DNA of 64,000 nucleotides from Turnera subulata (taxonomy: Eukaryota > Streptophyta > Magnoliopsida > Malpighiales > Passifloraceae). A model generated the notes under the pieces. That model saw only the letters and a program-made list of their open reading frames with translations, was not told the origin of the DNA and ran no database searches. Position numbers and translations under genes: made by a program. The stretch lies in assembly GCA_028386065.3 (NCBI GenBank), contig JAKUCV010002549.1, forward strand, positions 138,398 through 202,397, given 5' to 3'. Shown piece after piece: positions 46,769 to 58,160 of this stretch; within the stretch, counting starts at the first letter, position 1, and each line of letters starts with the position of its first letter.

Positions 46769-49572
46769 TCATTTTGTGCACCACCTTTGGCCTACAGTTT
46801 TCATGAAGTGGAACACAACAGTGTCCCCTGGAACTAACTTGTTAGCTTTCAAAAAAGCATCGAACCCGATGGTCAGGTAGACCTGAACGCTTTGCTTCCT
46901 CTTCACACAAATCTCAACAGGCCACACCCTCCCTTCCATATCTTTAATCTCAATGCGTTTCCTCTTCTGCAAACCTGCTGCTTTGGCAAAACCTCTCGGC
47001 AAAACCTTAATCAAAATTCTCAAAATCAGTCTTTTGACTACACTCTCCCAAAAAACACGAAGTAAAGTTATGAAAGGAAACTGCAAAACGTAATTGAAAA
47101 TGAGAGTGTATATATATATGTATCAGTATTACCATGTTGTGTCTATGGTAATCCTTCAGCACTTGAAGAAAGTAGGGATTTTCAAGCACAATTGAATTGA
47201 TCTCTTCGGCCACTCTTTGTCTCCCGCTTGGTTCAGAGTCTTCTTGAATTCCTTTCCCCTTTCCATTAAGTTTACCTTGAGCTAAACAGAGTAAAAAGAG
47301 TCAACTCTCCAATAAAGCCCTTACATTACACCTCAAGGCTGTAAATGGAAGAGATGGATATATGGGCACTCAGAAACTACATATTCATGGAACTCACATG
47401 ATCTAGCACCAGTTTGTTTGCCACGGGAACTCTTCCGTCCTCTATGAACAAGGGTTGGCTCAGGCTGCCTAGTCGTTTTTGATGCAGCTGGCTTGGACGT
47501 CTTCTTTTTTAAAGTCTGTTTCAAGGATAACAAATAGAGACATCAAGGAAGTTGAACCAATATTAGTGCTCTGCAGGATTTCATGCAAAAGCTTACCACA
47601 TTTGTGGATTTGGAAGCACTAGCCCTGTTAAGTGCTTTAGCTCTCTCAACGCCGCCTAACATTGGTTGCATGCACCTAGCAGACTCTGTTTCCGAAGGTT
47701 TCTGATTTTTGTTCGTAGGCATATCGCTTCTGTCAGAAAACAATCTTTCCCCTGGCAAACAAAAAGGATTGTTTTAGAATCATAAAAGCAAGGTATTAAC
47801 AAGAAGTATGGATGTATACTTATACTCAACCATATCTCTTGGTATTATTTAGTATCATAAACAAAAGAATCATTTCGGTGCCACTAGGTTGTGCACTTAA
47901 TTTAGACCCAAAAAAACGCGAATATAATATTAAATTAACAGAGATATCAGGTTCAGATTCCTCCACTTTGTGTTCTTGAAATCCTCTACTGGCAGCACAT
48001 TACTTTCTCTCTTTTGCATGGAAAAGGAAAAAAAGATCAATAAGATTTGTACTCACCAGCAGGGAGGGGACATTTCACATCCTCATCAATAAGCCGAAAA
48101 ATGAAGACATGAAACATCATATGTTTCTCATTAGTTAGCTCAAAGACACAAACATCTCCAACTCCCAAATTATTAGCCTCAACGAATTTTTTCCATCCAC
48201 CAAAAAATTGCACCCTTTTCCTTCCTCAATCTATGTTAAGATAGTAATTGGCACGCCAAGTTCTTCCATTGTCCGAAAGTGAAAGGATGATGTCATTGTC
48301 ACCAGACCTCTTGGGGAAATGCTCTTTTGCAAAGCCTGAGGGTACAACCTGAAGGAGTTGAAAAGGCATAAAAAAAAAAAAAGACAGAGAAGTTTCAACC
48401 GAAGAGAATAGGGAAGAAAAGCATAACTATGGTGACTTCTGTTACTACTCTCTTTTCTTACACTAGAATAAATCTTGCAGTCTAAGGTAGGGTAAAAAGG
48501 AAAGAATCAAATATGCAAATAGAAAGAGCAATTGCAAGTATATTTTTGTAGATCTGGCTGGTTTTCAACCGCAACAACAACAAGGCTTACCATTCTATAT
48601 CCGCCGTGAACAAAGGATGGCTGCATGACAACTTTGAAGAATGGATTTGTGGATTTGAAAGCGCTAGCCCTGCTAAGTGCTCTAGATTTCTCAACGTGTG
48701 ACATTGGTTTCATACTCCTAGCAGACTGTTTTTGAAGGTTTCTGACTTTTGTTGTTAGGCTTACTTGCCGCATCGCTTCTGCCAGAAAACAGTCTTTCCT
48801 CTGGAAAACAAACAGGACTGTGTTAGAAACAAGGTTTTAATTAATTATCCAGTAAGGAGACAGAAAAGAAGAACTAATTAATTAGGAATAAGTGTAGTCA
48901 AACCATCTCTTGGTATTAATTAGCAATTAGCATAATCATAACGAAAGATTCAATGCCACTATGAGAAGAGATGGTAATTAAAACAGAACCTATGATTTCA
49001 ATAGAGATATCGGCCTCAGATCCTTCCACTTCCAGATCTTGAAATACTTGCTCATCACGGTGTACGTCACTGCCAAGAGGATATTCTATTTCTGTAGCGC
49101 TGCTGTCAAATATGAGGACATGGAAATCATGATTCCCCTTGTATTGGAAGAGAAGCAAGTGTCCGTAGGTTAGAGAGTAATATTCTGCAAATTCCTTCCA
49201 ACCATTTTGCAGCCAAATCTCAGCGCCACATCTTTCCAGCTCCACTCGCCAGGTTGCACCAGTAGGAACATTAAGGATCACTTTACTTGGAAGACCTTTT
49301 CCATATTTCCTTGTAAACCTTGGTGGAATCATCTGTTACAAATATCAAGTCCGTGTTATCTATACGAACACTTTCTCTGGCACATATATACATCCAAAAG
49401 TTGTAGAATGTTTTGAATCGTAATACGTAATGCATGCATTTACTAAATACATATATAGGGAAAGAATGCTTACGAGCTTCTCATTATGGATAGTGTCCCC
49501 CAGAGTTATCTTGAAAAAATGAGGAGTTTTAGGTTGAAATCTCAATGGGTCATTGTCTGGACGAAAATTCAT
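46769..49572 (-). pseudogene. REM-type B3-domain transcription factor gene, three B3 domains, one frameshift and one stop
   Basis: Eight exons on the minus strand: 49474-49572, 48990-49332, 48591-48800, 48057-48348, 47597-47751, 47398-47515, 47133-47281 and 46769-47005, all with GT-AG borders. B3 domain 1 spans exons 1-2 (FFKITLG ... GLPSKVILNVP ... YYSLTYGHLLLFQYKG). Domain 2 spans exons 3-4 (NPFFKVVMQPS, VPSGFAKEH, NNLGVGDVCVFEL). Domain 3 spans exons 7-8 (NPYFLQVLKDYH, LPRGFAKAAG, NKLVPGDTVVFHF). REM proteins are plant nuclear DNA-binding factors. Exon 3 has lost 2 bp near 48726 relative to its paralogue exon 5, and exon 4 has TGA at 48226-48228. The exon sum is 1603 nt; adding the 2 bp gives 535 codons. 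Probably a recent pseudogene, or a faulty allele. Confidence 0.82.
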
Positions 49573-50221
49573 TGTTTATCAGCTCCAGCAAAGCCTTTTG
49601 ACAACTCTCCTTATATCAAACCGCTAGAGCATGGATCTGTTTTCAGCAAACATCAGTATACATATATAAAGCCATATGTCTATGTAAGGCATTACTCCCA
49701 AGGAGTAAAGATTGCTAATCTATCAACCCTATAATGATAGTGATCTTTTCTTGCGTCCAGTTTTGGATAAGCCCTTTCATTTTCTCGCGTGCTTAAAGAA
49801 CCAAACAAAGCACTATGGTCTCGAAAAAGTCACATCCAACAGTAATACCAATAGCAGTCTCGTGCTGTGATGTGACTACTTTTGAGTTCTTCCAGGAAGC
49901 AGTCTTAACGAAACCAAAATGTCTACCCAAACCACAATTTCAAATCCAGGCTCATTTAATGGAATTAAATCTCTACTCATAATTTTAATCCACCTGGTTA
50001 CTTGAACGCTTCTCTTTCTTCCCCTCCAGACTGAACTAATAGTTATTAGTATTTGCACGCATGGCATGGTCACACACCAGAGGCGAGCGTTACCTTAGAA
50101 CTCATGAATTATTACATCCTAAACCTTTTTCATCAAATCCTCTGCTAATTAAGCCTACCGGGATATGTATATTCTTTCATACATCTTTCCTAAGTTCCTT
50201 CCCTCTTTTTTTTTTTTTGGC
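49573..50221. other. Intergenic DNA upstream of the REM gene
   Basis: It should hold the REM promoter. No clear TATA box, gene or transposon was found. Confidence 0.4.
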
Positions 50222-53120
50222 ATAAATAAGATTCTTTATATTTTTATTATTTATAATTTAACTCTTAGTGGTACATATGGTATAAGTTATACTTTTAATT
50301 AAATTTTGATGGTTTCACTCTTTTTATCAATTTTAAATTTCTCTTTACTTATTTTACTCGATAAATTTCTTATTCACATATGTTAATAATTTTTTCCTTT
50401 TACATAAAATTTCTATTACTTAAGGAATGATTTTTTTTTAAAAGTTTAATATTGATTATGCATTCATTGTGTTTTTCTCTTTCATATATATCAATTTAAT
50501 TTATGTTGATTAATTAAATATGTGGCACCCGGGGTCCATGAGGGTGAGAAATGTACGTTGGTGCAGGGGTGAGCAAGCACAAGGAGCTACTTTTGATAGG
50601 CTTCTAGACAGGAGGCTCAAACTACACTAAAATAGGAGAGATGGTTAGGCTATATAGGGATGAGGCTGTACAGTGTTGGAGGAAATGGAGATGGAAGGTA
50701 CTGAACCGTAAGACCAGAAGCATGCTAGGGACTATCCTTAAAGAATATTTTGCTTACTAACAAAGTTCCTTGCGGATTCAACTAGTTTTTCAGCAAGAAT
50801 GGAGAAATAGAGAGGAGAGAAAGAGAGCTTAGCAGTTGTGCATTTGAGTTGAGCTTCACTAATGAAAAGATACCTCTGTAGGCTCCAAAACATGCACCAA
50901 TTATTAAAAATATTTATTATCACAACTCAATTTTAAAATTAAATTGATTAGTAACTCCCAAAAAATGCACACAAGGTCAAACAACGGTAAAGACAATCTG
51001 CCAAATTATTTGACATTAAAACTACTGAGTGTATAAGCTTGCCAACACTCAGAAAGAAGAATAAATGCCAACGTTTTGAAAAATTAAAATGGGCAAGACT
51101 ATCTCTGTCAGCCAAAATGTCGAGCAATATTCTTCAATACAAGATTGTAAAGTTACTGTCCAACCTTCAAAATATTAAGGCCATTAAAACTTGATTTGAA
51201 AAATTTAATGGTAAAAGTATTTTGAAAAAAAAAACAATTACTGGACAAAACATTTCGAAATAAGCAAAATATATTCAACAATCACCTACATATTAAAAAC
51301 GTAATGATAACCACCTCTCATGCATAAAAATAAAAGTTTCTAGGTCCTAATAGCTATATGAGTGTAGTTTCTCGAATCTGGTGTTTGTGGACTAAGAACG
51401 AAGCCTAAACCGATATGTATTAACAAGTCATATTTATCAGTGTTACAGATGGTTACTATAAACTAAAAGACACTTTGGCGAGTCAATATTCTCACCGATC
51501 ACATTATGCCCCTACAATTCTTGGCGTTACCGCGGTTTTGCACATTATGGCTGTGCGCACGCCTAGAAATTCATGAGTGCTCTAGAGATGCGCCTGAAAA
51601 TCCAACCTCAAAAGAACGGCCCCATTCAATCGGTTATATGACTCTGGTTATAAGCTTTTTTTTGCTTTCACACTCGCATCTTAAGCCAACCTTTAAGGGA
51701 CATCAACAGGTTAAACTAATCCAGAATAAGACATGATAGGAATTATAAAAATTAGCGCCTCTAGACCCTGTAGTACTGTGTTTTCAAAGCTCAAACTCAA
51801 AGTTTCCTTAATTAAGCTAGAACACTTCCAACCAGTTGATCTAACCCGTCTGGTTTAGATTCTTTTTTCCTCTTGACTTGCCAGTTCTTATCAGCTTAAA
51901 ATAACGACATTCGGATTTTGTATAGTTTGCTCTGTTTCAAAAATAACTCCGATTTTAAGCTTACCCTTCTTGACGGTGATGCTATCAAGCTTTCACCAAA
52001 GAAGCATGTCTTGATTCTTGAACATGGAGGACTTAAAAAATAATGTAAGTGACATATAACCATTTAACTCAAATAATACAATCTTTATTACTAATACAAT
52101 GTTAATTCACACAAGATAGAAAAAAGGAAAACTAATAATGATACGCCCAGAAAAATACAGCCACTTGAAATGAAAGTTCATCATACTGTGTATGAGTAAT
52201 TTTGAAAATTAAAGCGGAAAAAGGAAGCATGTCATTTCGTTTCAAGGACTAGAAGTTGAGTGAGGTGATTTTGTGTCCTTGGAAGTGGTTGGAATGACAG
52301 GGAATGCAGGCTTTGGCAGGTCAGACAAATGGGTAGGAGATGGCAATTCTGGAACTTCGGGTTTGGGAAGTTGTGGAATTTCAGGTTTCGGCAGTTAGGG
52401 GACTTCGGGTTTTGGAAGTTCTGGAATTTCAGGCTTGGGCAACTGAGGGACTTCAGGTCTGGGTTGTTGTGGAATTTCAGGCTTGGGAAGTTGAGGGACT
52501 TCAGGTTTGGGAAGTTCTGGAATTTCAGGCTTGGGCACCGAAGGTACTTCGGGCTTGGGAAGTTCGGGGATTTCTGGCTTGGGCGCCTGAGGGACCTCAG
52601 GCTTGGGAAGTTCGGGGATTTCAGATTTGGGCAGCTGAGGCACTTCAGGGACTTGGGGCTTTGGCAGCTTGTTGGAAATATGAACAAGCTGCAGTAATTT
52701 GCAGCAACAGTTTTCTTTTGGCTCCACCATCACAATCAGTTTCTAGAAGGATTGGAATATGGAAGTGGTTGTTCTTTCATTATTGCATTTGTTAGTTTAA
52801 TATGTTATCTGAGTTGTAGTGTGTTTCCATTAAGTGTTGTGCTATTATGAGGAATCTTAGGAAAAGCAAGTGTGAGCTGTCAAAGTTGAGTGGAGTGGTT
52901 GGATTTTAGGCTGATTTTCTGCCTATATATTGAGTCTTGTAATTAGTTGTAATCAAGTGAAATCAAATTAAGAAAAACGTCGGTGTTTCACTTCAATATT
53001 ACTCTGATTATTCAGAGTGGTTTAAAACAAAATGATTGAGTGAATTGAGAGAAAATCAATAGAACAGTAACAAAGAAAGTGAGCCTTGGTTTCTGCAGAA
53101 TTTCTGGAAATTTTTCAGAA

Positions 53121-53290
53121 AACATCGATGTTCTAATAGCAACATCGAAGTTCTAATCGTTCGGCCGATTTGTTTGAAGCTCCAGTGTGTTTAAACATCG
53201 ATGTTCTAATAGCAACATCGATGTTCTTGTCATTCGGCCGGATTGTTTGACATTCAGTGTGATTAAACATCGATGTTCTTAGTGTAAAAA
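53121..53290. repeat. AACATCGATGTT palindrome repeats in the 5' LTR of the DEK_C element
   Basis: The 12-bp palindrome AACATCGATGTT (or a one-base variant) occurs about five times near the LTR end, often spaced by CTAATAGC. The 3' LTR (54650-54865) has more copies, in expanded form. Confidence 0.85.
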
Positions 53291-53362
53291 AGCCAACAAT
53301 TGGTAGCGGAGCAGGTTCTTTCTTTACGGGTCCTGTCTTTTTTCATTTGTTAAGAGATCAAG

Positions 53363-54148
53363 ATGACGGTGTTTAATTGGGTGATTGCTGCAAGGTTGAG
53401 GGAGCTTCTTCAAAGTTCTGACCTCAACACAATCACCATAAAGATGTTGATCCAAAAGTTACAGAAAGAGTTCGACTTGGACTTGTCTGTCAGAAAATCA
53501 TTTATAAAAATTGAAGTGATTTTGTTCCAGAAAGATGAGTCCGGGAACAATGAGGAGGAGGAAGATCGTTGTGATGATCCTGTGGAAGATTCAAACACAG
53601 AGGTAACAAATGGCTCTGATTTGAATTTGAATGGTGAAAGTGATGAGTTTATTGGTAAGCATTCTGAAAATGATGAATGTTTTGATGATGATGTTGTGGT
53701 TCATAAGATTTTCACAGATTATAGTCTTGAAAGTGCTATTGAATTTGTGGAAAATGATGATGTTGGATTTGTTGTTCGTGAGAATTTGTCTTTGGAGTTC
53801 AAAGATTTCTCCAATTGCAAATTAATTGAGGTTGAGTGTGAAAATGATTGTTCAGGTATAGAACTACCTGCAACAATTGATGTTGTTGAGATTGAATGTG
53901 TAGAGGATGAGTTTGATGACTGTAAAATTCTAGAAATGTTTGGAAATGGCAAAAAACAGAAAATCAAAGGGTGGAAAAAGGCTGGCAATCTCATTGAAGA
54001 TGAATCAATGGTGTTTTATGATATATTTGATGCTTCAAATGTCAAACTACAAAGGAGAAGGTATTTTACGAGGAAAAAGAAAAAGAAAAAGAGGATGAAG
54101 AATTTTCTGATCTGGAAACAGGTTCAAACCGTTCAAGAGCTTTTTTGA
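53363..54148 (+). CDS. ORF of the small LTR element: DEK_C-like N-terminus, acidic middle, basic tail
   Basis: An open frame of 261 residues with no stop. Residues about 9-52 (ARLRELLQSSDLNTITIKML, then a KLQKEFDLDLS turn and RKSFIK) match the pattern of the DEK C-terminal domain: L-R-x-[IL]-L, D-L, T, V/I-R/Q-x-x-L, D-L-S, R/K-K. In plants this domain starts several SWIB-type and DEK chromatin proteins. The middle is rich in Asp/Glu. The end has RRRYFTRKKKKKKR, a probable nuclear signal. It is likely a host gene piece captured by the element. The open frame suggests either a recent event or selection. Assignment is by eye only. Confidence 0.65.
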   Translation: MTVFNWVIAARLRELLQSSDLNTITIKMLIQKLQKEFDLDLSVRKSFIKIEVILFQKDESGNNEEEEDRCDDPVEDSNTEVTNGSDLNLNGESDEFIGKHSENDECFDDDVVVHKIFTDYSLESAIEFVENDDVGFVVRENLSLEFKDFSNCKLIEVECENDCSGIELPATIDVVEIECVEDEFDDCKILEMFGNGKKQKIKGWKKAGNLIEDESMVFYDIFDASNVKLQRRRYFTRKKKKKKRMKNFLIWKQVQTVQELF

Positions 54149-55325
54149 TGTTGAAGTTGAAGTTAAAGTTAAAGTTGAAGAGCAGCTTGTTCATGGGGGA
54201 GTGCTGGAAATATGAACAAGCTGCAGTAATTTGCAACAACAGTTTTCTTTTGGCTCCACCATCACATTCAGTTTCTAGAAGGATTTGAATATGCAAGTGG
54301 TTGTTCTTTCATTAGTGCATTTGTTAGTTTAATATGTTATCTGAGTTGTAGTGTGTTTCCATTAAGTGCTGTGCTATTATGAGAAATCTTAGGAAAAGCA
54401 AGTGTGAGCTATCAAAGTTGAGTGGAGTGGTTGGATTTTAGGCTGATTTTCTGCCTATATATTGAGTCTTGTAATCAGTTGTAATCAAGTGAAATCAAGT
54501 TAAGAAAAACGTTGGTGTTTCACTTCAATATTACTCTGATTGTTCAGAGTGGTTTAAAACAAAATGATTGAGTGAATTGAGAGAAAATCAATAGAACAGT
54601 AACCAAGAAAGTCAGCCTTGGTTTCTGCAAAATTTCTAGAAATTTTCCAGAAAACATCGATGTTCTAATAGCAACATAATTTTCCAGAAAACATCGATGT
54701 TCTAATAGCAACATCGATGTTCTAATCGTTCGGCCGATTTGTTTGAAGCTCCAGTGTGTTTAAATATCGATGTTCTAATAGCAACATCGATGTTTTTGTC
54801 GTTCGGCCGGATTGTTTGATATTCAGTGTGATTAAACATCAACGTCTTAATTGAACATCGATGTTCTTAGTGTAAAAAAGCCAACAGGGCTTTGGTAGCT
54901 GAGGCACTTCAGGTTTTGGCAGCTGAGGGACTTCAGGTTTGGGAAGTTGTGGAACTTCAGGTTTGGGAAGTTGTGGAATTTCAGGTTTGAACCGTTGAGG
55001 GACTTCAGGCTTTGGCAACTGAGGGACTTCATGTTTAGGCAAAGTCGGGACTTCAGGAAGTGGTGGCAGTTCAGGCAAGGTGGGTTTAGGAAGCTCAGGT
55101 ACTTCTGGTTTGGGAGACTCCAAAAGTTGGCGTGCCTCAGCTTGGTCATGTGGTGGCATCAACGAGAAACTTACAAGCAGAACTGATAAAATGAAGGATG
55201 GAAGGCGATGCTGGTAGGCCATATTTTGAAGCAAAGGACACCCAAGGGAGCAGGATTTAAGCAAATATTGGTGCAAGTGTGCAAATCTTGGTCAGTGGTC
55301 TGTATCATGTTCAAGTCTGTTGCGT

Positions 55326-55332
55326 TTTTATA
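55326..55332 (-). promoter_or_regulatory. TATA box of PELPK copy 3
   Basis: The minus strand reads CTATAAAAAC, 107 bp before the ATG at 55222, as in copies 1 and 2. Confidence 0.7.
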
Positions 55333-55867
55333 GATTGGGAATTGGAGGAGTGTTGGGAAAGTTTCAAGGGGGGAGATGGTTTGAAAAACGTTGCATTGGT
55401 AGTTCAACATCTCACCTATACATCATAACACGTTGCATAATATCTTGACAAGTATTGGATTTTGGAATATATAATATGAAGTTATCCGTTGATTCGCTGC
55501 ACCCGAATTAAGACTATAATGCCCATTTAGTTCACCAGACTCCATAAATAGGGAAGACAAATATTTCCAGCTAGCTCAACCGACATACGAACGACCGATT
55601 GGATCTATTACTTTTTGTTTGATCTCTTGTAGACGTAGTATTATAAAAATTGACGTACAATTGGATGGATCCCATGAGTTAATCCTTCAAGTTTATCACA
55701 AAAATATGATCATGCAAGACAACGTAACTTATCACCCTTGTATCATTATTCAACCAATATACTCCTTCGATTCATTGTCACTAATTAATTTTTCTTGAAA
55801 GTAAAACCCATATATTTTCCCCGATTGTAGAACATATATAATGGTTTCCATGAGAAGGTGCAACCTG

Positions 55868-57559
55868 ATCTTAGGTATGTTGAATGGAACTAAATTGTAC
55901 ATTCCAAGGACACTTAATATTGAAACCAAAACCACTTAATATTGAAACCAAAACCACAACAAACCCCAGCCTATAGTCTCGTCAATATAATTGATACACT
56001 ATGCAATCATGTCATCTCTTTTTTATGAATTGGAAGAAATCCATACCAACAACCCTATTATCACACAGTACATAATTATCCATACCTGGCCAGACCAGGC
56101 TGGCTTAAGTGGTCGGACCATAACCTGTAGCTCAATTCGGATTTTTTACATAGTTGGACTCGATACACATTCGACAGCAAAAAGACTTGCTGAGCAGATG
56201 GATTTTTTACTATCCGGTTGAATCAGCAAAACCCTTGAACTAGGCCGATTACATTTCACATCATATTTTTTTAAAAAAAAATTTAATTTTTTCTATTTCT
56301 TCCTCAAGATTGTATGAACTTAATGGTGAGTTTCTACTTCCAAACTTTATGTCCTTTTATTTATTGAAAAACTTTGTCTTTATTCTAGCTTTATAAATAA
56401 ATATTAATACATATAAAAATTATTACTTTTTAATAATCATAATTCCCATCCAATTAAATTGAAACACCTGATTCGAATCGGTCGACAAACTCATGGGCCT
56501 TTCGGAGTCTTTTAACGGTCCAATTCTCATCTATTTTTCTTTTTCATGTTGACGGTTCTCATTCATGGTTGTTAAAAACTCGTTTTTAGTCTGTAAAATT
56601 GTACGATTTTACGATATTAGGTTGGTATTCCGTGTTGAGTCGTACACAAAAACGAAAATTGGTCAAACTCGGTCAAACTTGCGAGTTAATGTCAAGTTTG
56701 ATCGAGTTTGCTCCACCTGTTAAACAATTAAAAAAAGAATCAAATTGAATCTAGTTCTACTCGTCTGTACCCTTTTTCCCTTCCCCCTTGGTGCTACTGC
56801 AACCTCCTTGGTTAAGGTTCCCTCATCATCAACTGCTTTTATTGTCTTCTTCTTCTTCTTCTTCTTCTTCTTCTTCTTGTAGCTTTAGTTGTTTCGTTCT
56901 CACCATTATCGGGTGGTCTTGGGCTCTCATCGTTTTTTTGAGTTACGATCTAGAGGGTGCCCGTTATTTTCTTTTTTGACATTTCTTTTTCTATCTCTTT
57001 TTTGTTGCGCTATGCTCAAGAAATTAGGTCTTCACTGTTGAACAATTTTTCCTTTCTCTCTTTTCTCATTGGTCTAATTCATTTCTTTTGGGATCATTTC
57101 CTTCCAAGTCTTTTGGAAAGGGTTGTGTTTGAGGGTTGGTGTTTGGTTTACGATTATTGGGTGTGGCTGCTCCACATTAGCCAAAGGTTTGTGTCTTTCT
57201 CAACCCCTAAGGTTAGACAATTTTCTATCTTTACGAAATAAAGTGTGGAGCCGAATCGACAAGCTGGATTAAAATGGCTTAAATTCGAATTGATCTGTTT
57301 GAAGTTTGGCAAGCCAAACTTGAAATGTTTGCAAAATATGTTCATCATAGCATAAACTACGTTATTCTCTAAATCGTAAATGCAATCATCCAGATAGGCA
57401 TAAAAAGGCACACCTATTGATTAAGTGAAGGCATTACATCAAAGCAAAGAGAAGTATAACAAGCAAACCTTCCAACATAAAGCAACTACCACTACTCACT
57501 ATCCCTCTGACATTTCTATGTCTTTCTCTTCAAATTCTTCAGATGCCGCAGACTCTTCT
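55868..57559. other. Intergenic DNA with a TTC microsatellite
   Basis: No gene supported. A (TTC)n run occupies about 56845-56878. 56480-56720 has repeated CGATTTTACGAT- and GGTCAAACT-like words. The remaining frames are short and show no motif. Confidence 0.5.
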
Positions 57560-58160
57560 GTCGCTTGCTTCTCTTCTTCATCAATTAACCCTTGGTTCTA
57601 TGGGTAACACCAAGAGGTTCTTTTCAATCAAGTCCTGAATTTTATGCTTCAAGCGAAGGAAAATTTCGGTGGAATGTCCTCTTTGCTGGTCGTTCAGATA
57701 CTATGCTGGTAGAGGGTCAAGCAATGAACTAGATGGTAATGGCTTCATTATCCCTCTCTCTTCACATTATTTCAAGAGCTTAGCATATGACATGCCTATA
57801 GGAGTGAAGACATGAGGTTTCTTGGGCTGCTTTGGTGCAAGGACCTTAAGGGAGTGATTGGGTTCCTCTACTTTCTCATTTACCATTGAGGTATTTGGCT
57901 CCACGGTCGGGTTGTTTTTGCTTCCATCTTCCACCGCCCTTTGCCATAGGTTTCCAAGCATCCTTAATGAGTCGTTGAGGGCTTCAATTTCGTGACGCAT
58001 CCCCTTTATTTGAGCTTCAACCATGTTAGTTTATTTTTGCAGGAAAAGCAAGGCGTCGTCCATTTGCTGGGAGATTTTTCCTGAGAGCTTTTCCCCCTAA
58101 TTCCTCAAGCTTCCTATCCATTCGATTCTTGATCCTTAATTCCAAATTCCGTAGCTCTGC
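57560..58160 (-). pseudogene. Gypsy (Tat/Ogre-like) gag relic
   Basis: The minus strand from 58024 has a coiled start (EIEALNDSLRMLGN), then PKKPHVFTPIGMSYAKLLK. Past stops, other pieces read HSTEIFLRLKHKIQDLIEKN. The TPI-MSYA and LKHKIQDLI words are characteristic of the late gag of Tat/Ogre-type elements. Multiple stops mean it is dead. Confidence 0.65.

Larger units (their letters stand above)
52670..54886 (+). mobile_element. Small non-autonomous LTR retrotransposon carrying a DEK_C-domain ORF
   Basis: The 5' LTR is 52670-53298 and the 3' LTR 54202-54886. Both start TG[T/C]TGGAAATATGAACAAG and end GTAAAAAAGCCAACA. The interior is only 903 bp: primer-binding site ATTGGTAGCGGAGCAGG right after the 5' LTR, one ORF, and a purine tract CATGGGGGAG before the 3' LTR. 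There is no gag, RT or integrase. The LTRs hold repeated AACATCGATGTTCTAATAGC words; the 3' LTR has more copies, which explains its extra 56 bp. No TSD is seen. Confidence 0.88.
52242..55222 (-). pseudogene. PELPK-type gene, copy 3, disrupted
   Basis: The N-terminal part is 55222-54887: signal peptide ILSVLLVSFSLMPPH, then EARQLLESP and the first repeats. The C-terminal part is 52669-52242. A 2217-bp LTR element lies between them. Independently, the repeat region has a TAA at 52395-52397 where copy 2 has CAA (Gln of an EVPQLPKP repeat). Against copy 2, 19 bp at the insertion site are missing. The promoter region, including its TATA box, is intact, so truncated transcripts are possible. Confidence 0.9.
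50222..55867. repeat. Duplicated segment 3 (PELPK copy 3 and flanks)
   Basis: The counterpart of 29370-29607 plus 37671-41433. It lacks the LARD and hAT insertions and so gives their empty sites. It carries its own LTR element at 52670-54886. Beyond 55867 it continues past the point where segment 2 is cut by the copia-side insert, and shares CCCAGCCTATAGTCTCGT with segment 1. Confidence 0.88.

Noticed and set aside
56788..57241. Plus-strand frames rich in Ser and Phe after the TTC repeat
   Set aside because: Low-complexity translation of pyrimidine-rich DNA without a recognisable domain.
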